A DNA stretch of 64,000 nt from Atrina japonica (GCA_030159075.1 BROG01000252.1:62001-126000), one strand, 5' to 3'; shown: positions 47,541 to 60,318, counted from the stretch's first letter. Notes: generated by a model from the letters alone, not told the origin. Made by a program: numbers and translations.

Positions 47541-48585
47541 AGATCCTGCAAAATCCTTTTATCTTTTAGTCATGCATCCATCCCTATTTTACTTTATCAA
47601 TAATACAATGTATCTAGAGAGTTATGATAGGTCAAGATAAACAGTTTAGTCCAGATAAAACATACCAATGTTTTACGTAGTCATATTTATGTCATGATTT
47701 ACAATATTTTAAAGTAATTAGTGCTAAAATATATATAGACTTTGATCAATGGTGCTAAATTGTTTTGTGAGTTTTCTCTTTACAATGCACTTTTAACATA
47801 ACAAAAGAAATCAGGTCGGTAATTGATGAAATTGTCATGTTTCCTAGATATTTTCATTTGTCATCTATTTCATATACAAGTATCAATTAAAGGTAAAATA
47901 ATTGGAACAGAATGGTCAAAGAATTAATTTAAAGCATAACAATATATTTCAAATCTAAAAGTTAAGCAATACTTTATTAATTTATGGTCTATCAAAACAG
48001 ATCCTTGTAATACATGTATTGCTTTTGTTTAAAATTTTTATTTTGATACTACCTTTTATGACAGTTCAAAGAATTTTTTTTCAGTTTTATTGAACAAGTA
48101 ATAATTAATGTTTAACAAAAACACCAGTTTTTTACATGTCATTATCAAAATGCATCAATATGTTTTAAAGATATCAAAACAGAAAGAAAAGCTGCAGTGG
48201 GTTTTGTATCTTGTTTATTTGATATAGTATTTCATTTGGATATGAATTTTATTTATCTGTGTATTCTGAGAACAGAATTATACCATAACATTTACCACAA
48301 ATCTTTCTCGGTATTGCAATGATTTTTTATGTTGACAAAGGGCAGCATATGTATGTGAAGTTTTTAAAGTATCAGATTTTTGTATATACCCTATATCATA
48401 TTTTTTATGTGTCTGAACCCAAAAATGCATATGTGAAAGGAAATAACTGTGATATAATCTCCACAACTTATTGTTACAACCTATATGTACTTATATAATA
48501 ATTAAAGTATATATTTTTAACCCTTATTGTTGAAGTTTATACATTTGCAAATGATGAAGGATTTTTGAATGGTCATACATACGTT
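47541..48585. other. Intron sequence, no gene seen
   Basis: A+T-rich, nothing recognisable. Confidence 0.35.
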
Positions 48586-48589
48586 GACC

Positions 48590-50115
48590 TGATATAATAT
48601 CAGGCAGTCCTGTAGTAGGGCTGACAGTATATATCTTATCTATTATAAGACGGCAACATCAGGCAGTCCTATAGTAGGGCTGACAATATATATCTTATCT
48701 TTTATAAGACGATAACATTAGGCAGTCCTGTAGTAGGGCTGACAATTTATATCTTATCTTTTATAAGATGATAACATCAGGCAGTCCTATAGTAGGGCTG
48801 ACAGTATATATCTTATCTTTTATAAGACGGCAGTCCTGTAGTAGGGCTGACAATATATATCTTATCTTTTATAAGACGGTAACATCAGGCAGTCCTGTAG
48901 TAGGGCTGACAATTTATATCTTATCTTTTATAAAACGGCAACATCTGTCTTGTAACATCAGGCAGTCCTGTATTAGGGCTGACAATGTATATCTTATCTT
49001 TTATAAGACGGCAACATCAGTCAGTCCTATAGTAGGGCTGACAATATATATCTTATCTTTTATAAAACGGCAACATCTGTCTTATAACATCACGCAGTCC
49101 TGTAGTACAGCTGACAATATATATCTTATCTTTTATAAGACGGCAGCATCAGGCAGTCCTGTAGTAGGGCTGACAATATATATCTTATCTGTTATAAGAC
49201 GGTAACATCAGGCAGTCCTGTAGTACAGCTGACAATATATATCTTATCTTTTATAAGACGGCAGCATTAGGCAGTCCTGTAGTAGGGCTGACAATATATA
49301 TCTTATCTGTTATAAGACGGTAACATCAGGCAGTCCTGTAGTAGGGCTGACAATATATATCTTATCTTTTATAAGACGGCAGCATTAGGCAGTCCTGTAG
49401 TAGGGCTGACAATATATATCTTATCTGTTATAAGACGGTAACACAAGGCAGTCCTGTAGTAGGGCTGACAATATATATCTTATCTGTTATAAGACGGTAA
49501 CATCAGGCAGTCCTGTAGTAGGGCTGACAATATATATCTTATCTGTTATAAGACGGTAACACAAGGCAGTCCTGTAGTAGGGCTGACAATATATATCTTA
49601 TCTGTTATAAGACGGTAACACAAGGCAGTCCTGTAGTAGGGCTTACAATTTATATCTTATCTTTTATAAGACGGTAACATCAGGCAGTCCTATAGTAGGG
49701 CTGACAATATATATCTTATCTTTTATAAAACGGCAACATCTGTCTTGTAACATCAGGCAGTCCTGTAGTACAGCTGACAATATATATCTTATCTTTTATA
49801 AGACGGCAGTCCTGTAGTAGGGCTGACAATATATATCTTATCTGTTATAAGATGGCAACATATGTCTTGTAAAATCAGGCAGTCCTGTATTAGGGCTGAC
49901 AATGTATATCTTATCTTTTATAAGATGACAACATCTGTCTTGTAACATCAGGTAGTAGAGCTGACAATATATATCTTATCTGATATAAGACGGCAACATC
50001 CGTCTTGTAACATCAGGTAGTAAAGCTGATAATATATATCTTATCTTTTATAAGATGACAACATCTGTCTTGTAACATCAGGCAGCCTTGTACTTAGGGC
50101 TGACAATATGTATAT
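48590..50115. repeat. 59-bp minisatellite, ~1.5 kb
   Basis: About 25 tandem units. The core is CAGGCAGTCCTGTAGTAGGG, CTGACAATATATATCTTATC, TTTTATAAGACGGTAACAT. Exact 59-base spacing holds across roughly 49330-49630. Several units carry an extra block AACATCTGTCTTGTAACATC and some lack part of the unit, so there are higher-order variants. Each unit contains the palindrome CTTATCTGTTATAAG-type. A 145-residue frame at the left is repeat-derived. Confidence 0.95.
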
Positions 50116-50117
50116 CT

Positions 50118-50500
50118 CTTATCTTTTAACGAGTGTTATCATGCAGTAGCGGTTGAAGCAGTGATATTAGGTGCTACTGACCAAAGATAATAGTTAAAAT
50201 GTGAGATTGCGTGTTATCAAGGCAGTATCAGTTGAAGTAGCATCATTAATTTTTGTGATACTGACCAGGGGTAGCTGCTATAACATGTGATGTTGTGTGT
50301 CATCAAAGCATCATTTGGTGATACTGAACAAGGGTAACAGCCGTGTAACGTGCAATGCTGCAGTGTCACTGGGGAAGTTAGTATCAGTTGGTGATACTGA
50401 CCAGGGGTAATAGTTATAACATGTGATGGAGCCGTGTCATCAAGACAGTATCAGTTGAAGCAGTATTAGAAATTGTATTGCTGATAGGATAAGTAAAGAC
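50118..50500. repeat. Degenerate tandem repeat, ~62-80 bp
   Basis: GATACTGACCAGGGGTAATA, GTTATAACATGTGATG and CATCAAGGCAGTATCAGTTG recur about four times with uneven spacing, directly after the 59-bp array but with a different sequence. Confidence 0.7.
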
Positions 50501-51198
50501 AGTATCATGTGATGCCATGTGTGACATTCCACACGTATCAGGAGAGGTGAGGGCGTGTAAATATATTCTTAAGTCTGGGTACCGGTGTTATATACCGGAG
50601 CTTCCCCAGGGAACGTTTTGCTACGTAATGGATCCTCTCCGTTTGGATAAAATCTGCTATTATCAAAATTTCCTCGTTGCAAAACTTCCCCTGCAGCACG
50701 TGAAATCCAATTATAATCAAGACGAGCAATATAATTAAGTGAAAAGTTCTGCTATAAGATGGGAGAGAAGCTACAGTTAGAGTATGTTATACTAGTATAT
50801 GATTGCAAATCTAAGAGATTATTGGTATAGTCATGCGTTTATAATATATGGTATGTCTAAATTAATATCGCTTGAACAGCACAAACGAAGAAATTTGCCT
50901 GACAGAACTAGATCTATGTATATACACTGTACTATATGTAGACTATCTGATCAGAAATTTACTCATATAAAACCATTTTAAAAATGTCCTTTTATTAAAT
51001 TTTATGTTCGGAAATTTAAGATAACAGATAAGACATTGATGAGTCATACGATCGCTCTTTAATTTAGTTAAACAATTAAAATGGATATAGTCAACAGAGA
51101 GCAGTGTCATTTGCTTGCATTTACCTTTAAAATTTATCAAATGACAGGCCTACTATTAACTAAAACATATCTCTCTCTCTCTCTCTGTAAAAGCACAG
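50501..51198. other. Intron sequence, no supported gene
   Basis: A short frame from 50517 (MCDIPHVSGE then a GTGAGG donor-like site) was considered but cannot be linked. The last bases (51173-51187) form a (TC)n tract that serves as the polypyrimidine tract of the next exon. Confidence 0.3.
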
Positions 51199-51293
51199 TG
51201 TGTTGGCATTTTGGGACTACATTGAGGCACGTGATAGTTCTTTTGCGATGACTCTAGAAGCTCTGCGGGAAAAGAGACATTTCAAGATCCCAT
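51199..51293 (+). CDS. Coiled-coil gene, exon 8 (long form)
   Basis: A TC-rich tract and AAGCACAG acceptor precede 95 bases with phase 2 in and phase 1 out, donor GTAATT: VLAFWDYIEARDSSFAMTL then EALREKRHFKIP. The entry phase is that left by exon 7 and the exit phase is that required by the exon at 56874, where T plus GT makes a Cys codon. The exact agreement of three successive phases makes chance less likely. The peptide is helical and charged; no known domain. Confidence 0.55.
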
Positions 51294-52620
51294 GTAATTG
51301 GATATATTATCCAATGGATATACAGCACTAACATATCTTCAATTTATCAAACAACATTTTCAAATAAAAATATAGATGCTTAAACATACGATCAGACACG
51401 GTAGCTACGCATCAAATACACTGACATTATATTGCACTAATTAAATATAATATAAGTATCATATTAATGCTTTAGTTCAATTGTATACTCGATACTATCA
51501 GGGCAGTTAAACACTCGAGTTGATAACGACAATTTAGAGCTGGCAGTAAATCAAAAGGCATGAACAATTGGTGTTAAAATCCAACACGAAACAACAATAC
51601 AGTACAAATGTTTATCTAGCATAAGTCTCGATAATTCATGAACGTGGAGAAATGAGACGAATGCAATATTTTATCATGGATTATTCTAAATTTGTAAGTT
51701 TTTATTTTTTTATTATGATGTTAGCTTTAACTGTATATTATTATATTAAATGTATGTTCACTTAAATTTTAAATTAAAACTACCATGATATCAAATATTG
51801 TCAGAATTACCGTTGTCATAGAGTCTACTCGCACGGGATCGCCTTGTCCAACTACATCTTAAAGGCTTGTATTCTGTGTATTTAGAATTGCTCATTACCG
51901 GTTTTGTTTCATTAATTTCACCCCAACCCCGCCAAATGTGTGACATTGTGGTCAGTGTATCGTACATTACACAGACGTAAGAAACTTAGAACTTAAGTTA
52001 ACTGAACGACCATATTTATATTTTATCAGTGTTATATTGCCCTTATTTTGCTGAAAAAGGTTTAGGACCTAGTTTTTAAATATCTGAAAGTTCCGTCCCC
52101 TTTAACTATTGATAGGGATCCACCCATAATCCATCGGGGGAGGAATCTTTGTGGTTTCATGACCCCTGAATCGACACCAAAACACAAATTTCGATAATAT
52201 TGAAACAGTTAGGAATCATAGTTTGGATAAATCATCAGACTTTGGATATATCGTATTTGTCAACAACTCTCAAATGGAACTAAATATATCCCTACACCAC
52301 GGATTTATTATAAAAAATTCCAATTACCCTATTGTAACTGCGGTACACATACGTTACGCCGACGTGAGAAAGTTCCTTTGAGTTGACGTCACATTAGAGA
52401 ACGCGATATTGAGACTTGACGTGTTAAATTTGCTACCCCAAATTCTGTAACACCATTACTTTTATTTCTCTATCTTTCTCACAAGATACTACCTTGATAC
52501 GGAGGCAGTTAAAACGTTTTGGGGATTCTTGCTTATCTGTTGTTTTGTTGTAAATTAATACAGTTTTTTACTTAAAAGTATCTTTTCTCGTGGTGCACCT
52601 CAGAAAGTCGTTATTTTCGA
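51294..52620. other. Intron sequence, no gene seen
   Basis: No exon or repeat family recognised. Confidence 0.3.
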
Positions 52621-52702
52621 GGTCCGTGTTTGTCCAATATTCACCAGATTTGTATCTGTATCCTGGATATCCTGAAGATTTATACTTTGGTATCTGAGAT
52701 TT
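52621..52702 (-). repeat. Dispersed repeat J, copy 3 (inverted)
   Basis: The reverse complement reads AAATCTCAGATACCAAAGTA, TAAATCTTCAGGATATCCAG and CAAATCTGGTGAATATTGGA, closely matching copies at 18971 and 26951. Confidence 0.7.
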
Positions 52703-52938
52703 CTATATCCATAGCACAGATAAAAAAAAATCTTGACACTACACATTAAGCTGGAGACATAAACATATATCCTACTAATATGAAAAATTATTGACTGAAT
52801 ATAAAACAACATTAAAAACAAACAATTACTATCAAATAATCTCACTAGTGCCTATCATTTTTGTTAGTTTTTATTTTGTTTCTTTTTAGTATGGGAATTT
52901 GCAACTACGCGCCTAGTTTTTCTTTGAACATTTAACAT

Positions 52939-53041
<103 letters not shown>

Positions 53042-53164
53042 ATTATGGGGGCGACTTGTTATTGTTTTTATTGTAATCGCATACATTTCAAATGATTTGG
53101 TTAACGCTGTTTACTTATCATACGGTTTTTAAAATAATGTTTCACGCCACAACAAACAAGTGTT

Positions 53165-53350
53165 CAGTTGGACCTGGTTACAATGTACCCGGGAAAAGAC
53201 CATCGGCTTTCCGCAGATAAACTGACAAACTTTCGCACAAAATCAGCCTATGTTCTAGCGAGTATCGAGCTCGCGCTGGCAACAGGTGTTCCAGAGACTT
53301 CATTGTTTACGGCGCGATGTTCTAACCACTCGCTCCCTTTATCATACGGA
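53165..53350 (-). mobile_element. tRNA-derived SINE family S-III, minus strand, copy 2
   Basis: On the minus strand, GAGTGGTTAGAACATCG (A-box-like) and GCGAGCTCGATACTCG (B-box-like) precede a body shared with 23995-24205 (plus strand GATAAACTGACAAACTTTCGC against GTAAACTGGCAAACTTTCTC). The 112-residue open frame across it is not a gene. Confidence 0.6.
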
Positions 53351-54360
53351 AACCAATCGTTGATATCCGATCTTCTTCAGATTAAAGTCAGGTCAGTTGG
53401 TGACGTAAAAATTCGGAAAATTTATACAAAACAACGGACTTCAAATAGTTCCCCCTTAACAATCATGTGCATGGTAATCAGTTTCAATCTTACAAATTCA
53501 TATTGAATGACAATGTATTTTGACATCTTCAAGGAATTGTTATTCACCTTGAGGATATTGTCACTATAAAACCTTATTTGAAAAATACGAGCATTAAAAG
53601 CACCATTAGGCATTCTTTTCATTAGTAATTAATCTCCCTACTTGGTCCCTGGCACGACGTATACATGTCCATACGGTTCCCCATCATTTGTATCGGATTC
53701 TGCTAAACCCTCTGTAGATAAACTTCGTGCTTTATTTCGTTCAGTGTCATATGACAAATTAAAATTTAAATCAAAATTTGATACACAATAATGGTTCAAC
53801 TAAGCTGTATGCAACAATGATTTCCAATTATAAATTATAATGCTACAGTCTGTTGTGTTAGCCGAGACTTCACCTTCAGTAATTTTTAACCATTGATCCA
53901 AAATACATACGCCGTCAACATTTGATATAACAAAAGACCAAGGGTCATTCACACCTTGGTATATGTTGTATTTCCCATTCAATGTTCGTACTATTCGCTT
54001 CACAAGCGACCCAGGTTAGAAACAAGGTCCAGTCACACCTGGTACTTTTAGCACAGGTGCACACACTTTTTGTTGCCAAATGTTTTGGATTTAACATACA
54101 TGCACTTAAATGTCAGTCATTGGTATTTCTGATCCAAGGTTTAGATATGCAAGGCGTGGTCTATCTGTTAGACAGAAAATCTGGCGACTAGATATAACTT
54201 AGACGACTCTTATGCTGATGCCGGGGAGCGTTTAAGGATAGGTCTCTTTATAATTTGTACAATGAAAAAGTTATGATTCATATAAAAAAATCGACGTACT
54301 ATTCTGACAACTGTTGGCACAAACGCACCACCATACTATCACAACTACAATCATTTCATA
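53351..54360. other. Intron sequence, no gene seen
   Basis: Short open frames at 53422-54191 show no domains or splice context. Confidence 0.3.
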
Positions 54361-54540
54361 TACAGTAAAACCTCCGCGTTATACTGCCATTTGATCATCC
54401 CAAATTTGGCATTATAAATGGTTTGGCATGGGAATGATTTTAAAAAGTCTCGCAAAATTGGAAAAATGGATTTCAAAAATTGTGGCGTAAAGCGAAGTGG
54501 CAAATGAAAAGTGGGGCTTTATAAAGAGGTTTCACTGTAC
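54361..54540. mobile_element. MITE family C-like, 180 bp, TIRs intact
   Basis: TACAGTAAAACCTCCGCGTT (ATACTGCC) at the left is mirrored by GGGGCTTTATAAAGAGGTTT (CACTGTAC) at the right. Internal TTGGCATTATAAATGGTTTG and GTGGCAAATGAAAAG extend the inverted similarity. Typical of Tigger/pogo-type ends. Confidence 0.65.
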
Positions 54541-55755
54541 TCTAAGACAGTCATTTTGATAAAAAAAAAATACATCCCGCGGTTAGACATAAACTTTGAC
54601 TTAAATGTCACCGTAGAAATTTTTAACATGCTTAAATTGACAAAACAAATGAAATACGCCAATGATTGATACTCCTTCCATCCTTGAGAAAATATCCAAT
54701 GCTTACTCATTCATTGTTTCACATTCGATTTCTTTTTACAAATTACGACATTACAACAAGTTTTTTGCATCCAGGGATTTTTAAGAACATTTTATTTGTC
54801 TGATAAAACATCAAATAAATGTATTTGAAACTTTTGATACAAACCAAAAAATTCAATTTGACAGCTTGTATGCCATTAAGCATATTTCTTTTTTTATAAA
54901 TCACCAAGTTAATGTACTAGGATAAAATCTGGAATTATCTCAAGTATCTCCCGCAGTGATGCATTGAATAAATGAACTGAATCTCATTAGCAATCGTCAT
55001 ACATACTAATTTATCTTATTTGTGAGTAATGTCCCCGCTGTCAAAAGTTTCAAATTTCATCGGCATTAATTTATCAACAAAATTTTTCAGAATACTACAA
55101 CCAATTCAGAGCCATACTTTATCCGTCTTATTTCTGTTTACAAATCCTTATTTGTAATTGAATTAAAATATTTTCATTTGGAATTTAAAGATTTATTTAC
55201 AGTACTTTTACATCATATCGACCTAAGACACCTCGTACTGTGGAAGCAGACGGTTACGTACATAAGACAGAATTATACAGGCATTTAAATAATTAATGAG
55301 CTGGCAGAATTGATAATTTAAAATTCAAGATTTAGCATACCACATTGGAAAATTATTGTTCACAACCTAACGTCCAATAGGGCCTATAGAATGTTGAAAT
55401 TTTCGCTATAAAACCCGCAATCTCGGAAACGTTATATCTAAAAGGAACGTAAAACCAATGCTTCCCTAAAAGAAACGTGTGACGTCATAATCGTTGGTAC
55501 GGGAAATAGAGATGTTGGGATGTAGGGATTGCACATAACGGTATGTACACATCTTTTCCATTGGTAGGTACGTATAAACAGACAAGATTTAGCTACACAA
55601 CATAATGCACCTTCGCTTTTGTCGTGGTACATAATTATATATATTTGTAAAGGAAAATGCGAATCTAAAACTGTCGTCGATGCATGCATAAACAGTGAAA
55701 CCGTTCTCTCAACTATCATGTATTATTAATTACATTCAGGTTACTACGGAATCGT
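54541..55755. other. Intron sequence, no gene seen
   Basis: A+T-rich to 55370; a second perfect TGACGTCA occurs at 55480-55487 in a slightly CpG-richer patch without a recognisable exon. Confidence 0.3.
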
Positions 55756-55758
55756 ATT

Positions 55759-56037
55759 ATGCTCACCTGCCAAAATATTTTTCTTGAGAGTGAAAATATT
55801 TTATCTGGCGGCCGCCACTTAATTAATTCTCATCAGGAGATGTTACACCTTGCACATGTCTCCGGGATTATTATTAGCAGAAGTACACTTAAGAGGAAAG
55901 TTCGACATCTTAGACTTTCTAGAAGAAAACATTACTCGGACATATTAGAGATAGCACATTTTTGGGAGCATCTTTTGAGAATGAAGTTTCTCTTCCGAGG
56001 CACAATTGTTCTATATAAAATAATACGTTTCCTTTGA
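55759..56037 (+). pseudogene. Fragment resembling an integrase/transposase-like ORF
   Basis: The frame contains HLAHVSGIIISRSTLKRKVR, then HLRLSRRKHYSDILEIAHFW. This is the pattern of the N-terminal helix-turn-helix segment (IS.sTLkR.Lr.LgLsRR..YsD..E) seen in a group of metazoan integrase-core-domain element proteins. The catalytic domain is missing: the frame stops at 56037 after FRGTIVLYKIIRFL. It sits in the last intron of the coiled-coil gene. Family resemblance is from memory; the fragment is short. Confidence 0.4.
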
Positions 56038-56873
56038 TAATCTACCTAGTATTATGTACTATTAGGTTATAATAAAATGCAATCTCCATCAGAGAAGTAT
56101 CGTTATGCGAAAACAAAAACAGTAAAACACTATAAATTCACAAATTTTCGGTCACTGGTGACTTGATAAAAGCCCAAGGATAAGAGAATTTGCGAATTTA
56201 GAGTGTGTTGAGCTTATTGGTTTTTTTTTCGCATATTAGGTTATAGTTTCTTATATTCTATCTTATTAGAACTCGACTGATGTACATGATGTAAACGAAC
56301 ACGACAAAACAATTAGTCTAAATGATATTTTGACAAAGTTATGTGGCAAATACATTGTATCAAGTCTGAAAAGTCTACAAAAGTTGACATAGTTATCCCT
56401 GTGTCTACGTGGTACATGTCGATTTTAATTCCGTGGGTGCACAGGTCCTCTTTACAATTATTCCTGTATGGGTGTGTAGATTCTGTCTCCAGTAGTTTCA
56501 TTGATATCATACTGTAGTCTGCCAAGAGACTCCTGAATTAATGAGATAAACTTCTGATTTTGACCCCCCCCCCACTAAAATAACACCTTGAAATTGATTT
56601 AGGGTAAAACCTTTTTGTAGGTAAGTAAGATATGTTATGAGGTTAGGTTGCTGTTTAACAATAAAATTGTGATAATTTTTCTATAAATGTCACAACATGT
56701 TCTAGAAAGTTCTTACTTTTTAATTTTTTTTTTCATTTTTGATATAATAATTCCTGATCAAATTCTGATTTTTAACTACAAACCATCCTAATTTGCTAAT
56801 TTTTAAGACAAAAAGTGTTTGACTGACAGTTGATGTACCTTTGCTATTTCATATTGTATTTTCAATATTGCAG
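56038..56873. other. Intron sequence, no gene seen
   Basis: A minus-strand frame at 56313-56525 has no supporting features. The interval ends with the acceptor TTTTCAATATTGCAG. Confidence 0.3.
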
Positions 56874-57625
56874 GTCCATCCATGATGTATCTTTCTAAGA
56901 GTGACAGCACGTGTCACGCAAAGACCAATGAGATCAAATTACCATTGGTTAGAAACACCTCTCCGATTCGTAACGATATTGAAACAAGCAGAAAATTTGC
57001 AGATCAATTCTTACCTAACAGAAAAGAGAGAAAGCCAAAATGTCATGCAGTTTCAGCAGAACAGATTATGCGTCAGAAGATGCAGAAAATGAAAGACGAT
57101 TACAAAAAAATCTGCACGCAAGAGGCAACACTGCGCAATCACATTGCACTGCTAAGTGCAGAGCTGATCTTGATGCAGACAAAATCATACCACAAGAGCC
57201 CAGCGGAAGTTCGAAAAATCACAATTGATCCCATTGAGATTAGGAGGCTGGACAACAAGGAAAAGACAATGGACATATACGCTGTTAAAAGACCACCGCT
57301 CGTGCAGCGACAAACAACAAGTTTGACCAAAGAAAACATCAAGTACCCAGTCATTAAACAAAAGTCACTTGACCAAAAAACTTTACCCATTGAGAAACAG
57401 AATAAAAACACTGTTGCAAAACAAACACAAAGTGATGGGAAATTATATAAACCGATCCGTGAAGCTAGTGTAATGGAACAAGACAATGTTAGCGGTTCTG
57501 GCTCGTATTTTACCTTTCCACCCCCTGTGGTGAGGCCACCCTATATCACAGTTCATAGGTCATTGTCGGAGAGAATCGCATCAAAAGCACACAAAAAGTT
57601 TAGATTGCCAAAAGTATTCCCATAA
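56874..57625 (+). CDS. Coiled-coil gene, exon 9 (terminal, long form)
   Basis: Acceptor TTCAATATTGCAG, phase-1 entry, open to TAA 57623-57625. The first ATG (56882) is internal because the frame starts upstream at the splice site (C-PSMMYLSK). A helical coiled-coil stretch MRQKMQKMKDDYKKICTQEA and LRNHIALLSAELILMQTKS ends in IEIRRLDN, resembling exon 6 (YERLDHQEKLMKRQIAMLEAD ... ELYKLDN). The rest is basic, Lys/Gln/Pro-rich and ends RSLSERIASKAHKKFRLPK. With exons 1-5, 7 and 8 the protein has 650 residues; including the exon 6 cassette it has 870. Both totals are exact multiples of three. AATAAA signals follow. It could alternatively belong to a separate paralogous gene whose 5' part I did not find. 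Confidence 0.75.
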
Positions 57626-57747
57626 AATGTGAAAATCCAAAACATAAACTGAAACTACTGTTACAGGAAAAAAAAGCAAAAACAGAAATAAAACCAAGTC
57701 TCTCAATTAAAAATGTTCGAGAAGAAAAGTTATGGAAGAATTTGTAC

Positions 57748-58022
57748 AATAAAATGTTTCATTTGTATTTTCGTTTACTTTGTGTTCAGGCGTTAATTGA
57801 TGAGGGTTTCTTCAATTTTTGTGTGGAGGTGCTGCTAATCATGTTGGATGCTCTTTTTCAAGGGATTTTTACTAAGATCAATACAGTACAGAGTTCGTTT
57901 TTTATTAAAATTCTTTCAGTTATGCACATGTGGATTGGATATACAGTAGGACTTTATTTATGAAATGCATTTTGAAGAGAATTGTATCAGCAATCTCTGC
58001 ATTTTTTTATTTTAGCAATAAA
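57748..58022 (+). promoter_or_regulatory. Poly(A) signals of the long form
   Basis: AATAAA at 57748-57753 (followed by AATGTTTC) and again at 58017-58022 (AATAAAGTGTC), 120 and 390 bases after the stop of exon 9. Confidence 0.5.
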
Positions 58023-58865
58023 GTGTCTAAATTGGAATCTGGAGATATACTATTACATTCGGGCATTTTGTACATGATTCATGCATTTTACGACATCACC
58101 GATTTATGACCAATTTAATGAAAAAATAATTGTGTGTCAATGTTTACAAGATTAACTGGCATAAACTTTATTTATATATTTTCATAGAGATTTTAATGTT
58201 GTTTTAAGTTTATTCATTTACATGTACAAATATATGCGTAAATGATACTCATGGGAGCTAACTATAAAATGCCCACCACATCAAATTCATTACAGTGACA
58301 AATTCGATATAACGTCATTCCTACATGGGAACAAACATGGTCATTGTAAAGAGGGTTCACTGTATTTTTGCGTGTGTGATCTACTCACCACTGGCAGCTT
58401 GATATTTTGATCCACACTCTAATAACATAAATACAATAGAATTTCGTTATTTTTGAAGTTCATGGGACCACCCTTATTTTTTTATCGATCATCAATCAGG
58501 TTGTTCAATTCAGGATATTGACTGAAATTTGATTAACGTTTCATCTATGTCAATTTTTATAAGTATCTGGACCATTTGTTGGACTACAGTTAACTGATAT
58601 GAAACTGGAATATTGACTCTATACTGACTTTTGACATTTTTGCGAGATTTAAATTGTATGTCCTTTAAATAACTGAAGTATAATCCATCCACAGTATGAT
58701 TAAGTTTATGATGAAACAATTTTAGTACAGGAGACTGATGATTACAGTTTAACTGATTGATAAAAGAAATTTAGAACAGGAGACTATGATTAAGTTAGAT
58801 ACTCTATACTGGGCAATTTCACTATTGGTTAAGCCAAACTTAGATGAGAGTGATTAAGGGCAATT
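58023..58865. other. Intergenic sequence
   Basis: Contains a possible MITE family C end (GTAAAGAGGGTTCACTGTAT at about 58346-58365). No gene. Confidence 0.3.
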
Positions 58866-58869
58866 TTTA

Positions 58870-59430
58870 GAACAAGACAGGTGATTTCAAATATAGAACA
58901 GGAGACTGGATTAAGGGCACGGACAGGAGACTGATTAAGGGCAAATCCACAAGACTGGTGGACAATTTTAGAACAGGAGCATTAAAGGCAATTTAGAACA
59001 GAGACTGGTGATTCAGGGCAATTTAGAAGGGAGACTGGTGATTCAGGGCAATTTTAGAACAAGAGACTGGTGATTAAGGGCAAATTTAGAAGGGAGACTG
59101 GTGATTAAAGGCAGTTTTTAGAACAGGAAACTGGTGATTTAAAATTTAGCAGGAGACTGGTGATTAAGGGCACAGGACAGACTGGTGATTAAGGGCAAAT
59201 TAGAACAGGAGACTGGTGATTAAGGGCAAATTTAGAAGAGGAGACTGGTGATTAAGGGCAAATTTAGGACAGGAGACTGGTGATTAAGGGCAATTTTAGA
59301 ACAGGAGACTGGTGATTAAGGGCAATTTTAGGACAGGAGACTGGTGATTAAGGGCAAATTTAGAACAGGAGACTGGTGATTAAGGGCAATTTTAGAACAG
59401 GAGACTGGTGATTAAGGGCAAATTTAAGAC
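58870..59430. repeat. 32-bp minisatellite
   Basis: About 17 units of GGAGACTGGTGATTAAGGGC and AATTTTAGAACA. The right half is regular at 32 bp; the left half is shortened and mutated (units lacking AGAACAGG or ATTAAGGG). Confidence 0.95.
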
Positions 59431-60005
59431 TGGGCGAATATATTTTTTTTGTCAGGAAAGGGCAAAAATTTGCAAGTACATGTATACAGTATAACATGCA
59501 TATATCATTAAAAAATAAAGACAATTATTATACCTTAAGTTTTCATTTTTAATGTAAAACTGATTTTTACATCTTTTTCAGTTTTCAACTGTAAAACACT
59601 AGTTTTCAGATAATAAACATGTAAACCATTTTCACAAGTATATCGATATTGCAGAGTTTGTACTTTAGTAATGTAAAGCTGTACCAAGCTATACATTTTC
59701 TTGACACCTTGGCCTGGCACCATAAAACTTGACAAGTCTGAGAATAACTTAACCTGCTCAGCCAGTCAGATTTCAGGATTAGCCAAAGTAAAGAAAAATT
59801 TAAGAAATTAAGTAATTTTTAAGTTCTAAAGTGCCAGGCCCAGGTGTTGCTATGGCATTCTCCAGTATCTTGAAGAAAAAAAGTGAATATGAAAAAATAT
59901 ATGATAAATACCATCACCTTAATTACAAAATTAATGTTAATTATTTACTGCAAAAACATTAAGACAAATGACATGAATGGTTGCCCGAGTAACAAACAAT
60001 TCAAC
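59431..60005. other. Intergenic sequence
   Basis: GGGCAAAAATTTGCAAGTAC and ATGTATACAGTAT near 59460-59491 resemble a right end of MITE family A. No coding sequence. Confidence 0.3.
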
Positions 60006-60009
60006 ACAT

Positions 60010-60318
60010 TTTATTTGTTTGTTTTATATCCCATGATGAATTTTTCACTTATATATAGAAGTTACCAGCTTTAGGTAAAGTATCACAAATTTTGACCTGT
60101 GCTATGGACTGATGCCAATGCATTGAGGGTTCTTTTACATGCAACACCTGCTGTGAAACAGGACCTATGTTTTAAGTTATGTATGAAAGAGTGACATGTG
60201 ACCTTTACTTTGTATGCTGAACACTTTGCAAAAGAACAATCACTACCCTTTTTTAAAGTCTTTGGTATGGCCTTCCTCTTGCGAGTCAAACACTCTACCA
60301 CTAGACCACTGCAAGGGG
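60010..60318 (-). mobile_element. tRNA-derived SINE family S-II, minus strand
   Basis: Read on the minus strand it starts CCTTGCAGTGGTCTAGTGGT, AGAGTGTTTGACTCGCAAGA, i.e. a tRNA-like A box (TAGTGGTAGAGTG). A long body follows and it ends in ATATAAAACAAACAAATAAA. Related to 20865-21085. Flanks show no functional tRNA cloverleaf. Confidence 0.7.

Noticed and set aside
48590..50115. Regular repeats that superficially suggest a CRISPR array
   Set aside because: Units are directly tandem with no unique spacers, in a eukaryotic intron; it is a minisatellite.
50517..50738. Short frame with an early GTGAGG donor-like site
   Set aside because: Cannot be joined in phase to neighbouring exons and has no homology that I recognise.
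60270..60318. Possible tRNA gene on the minus strand
   Set aside because: Only the A-box half is tRNA-like; the rest continues into a SINE body with an AAACAAACAAA tail.
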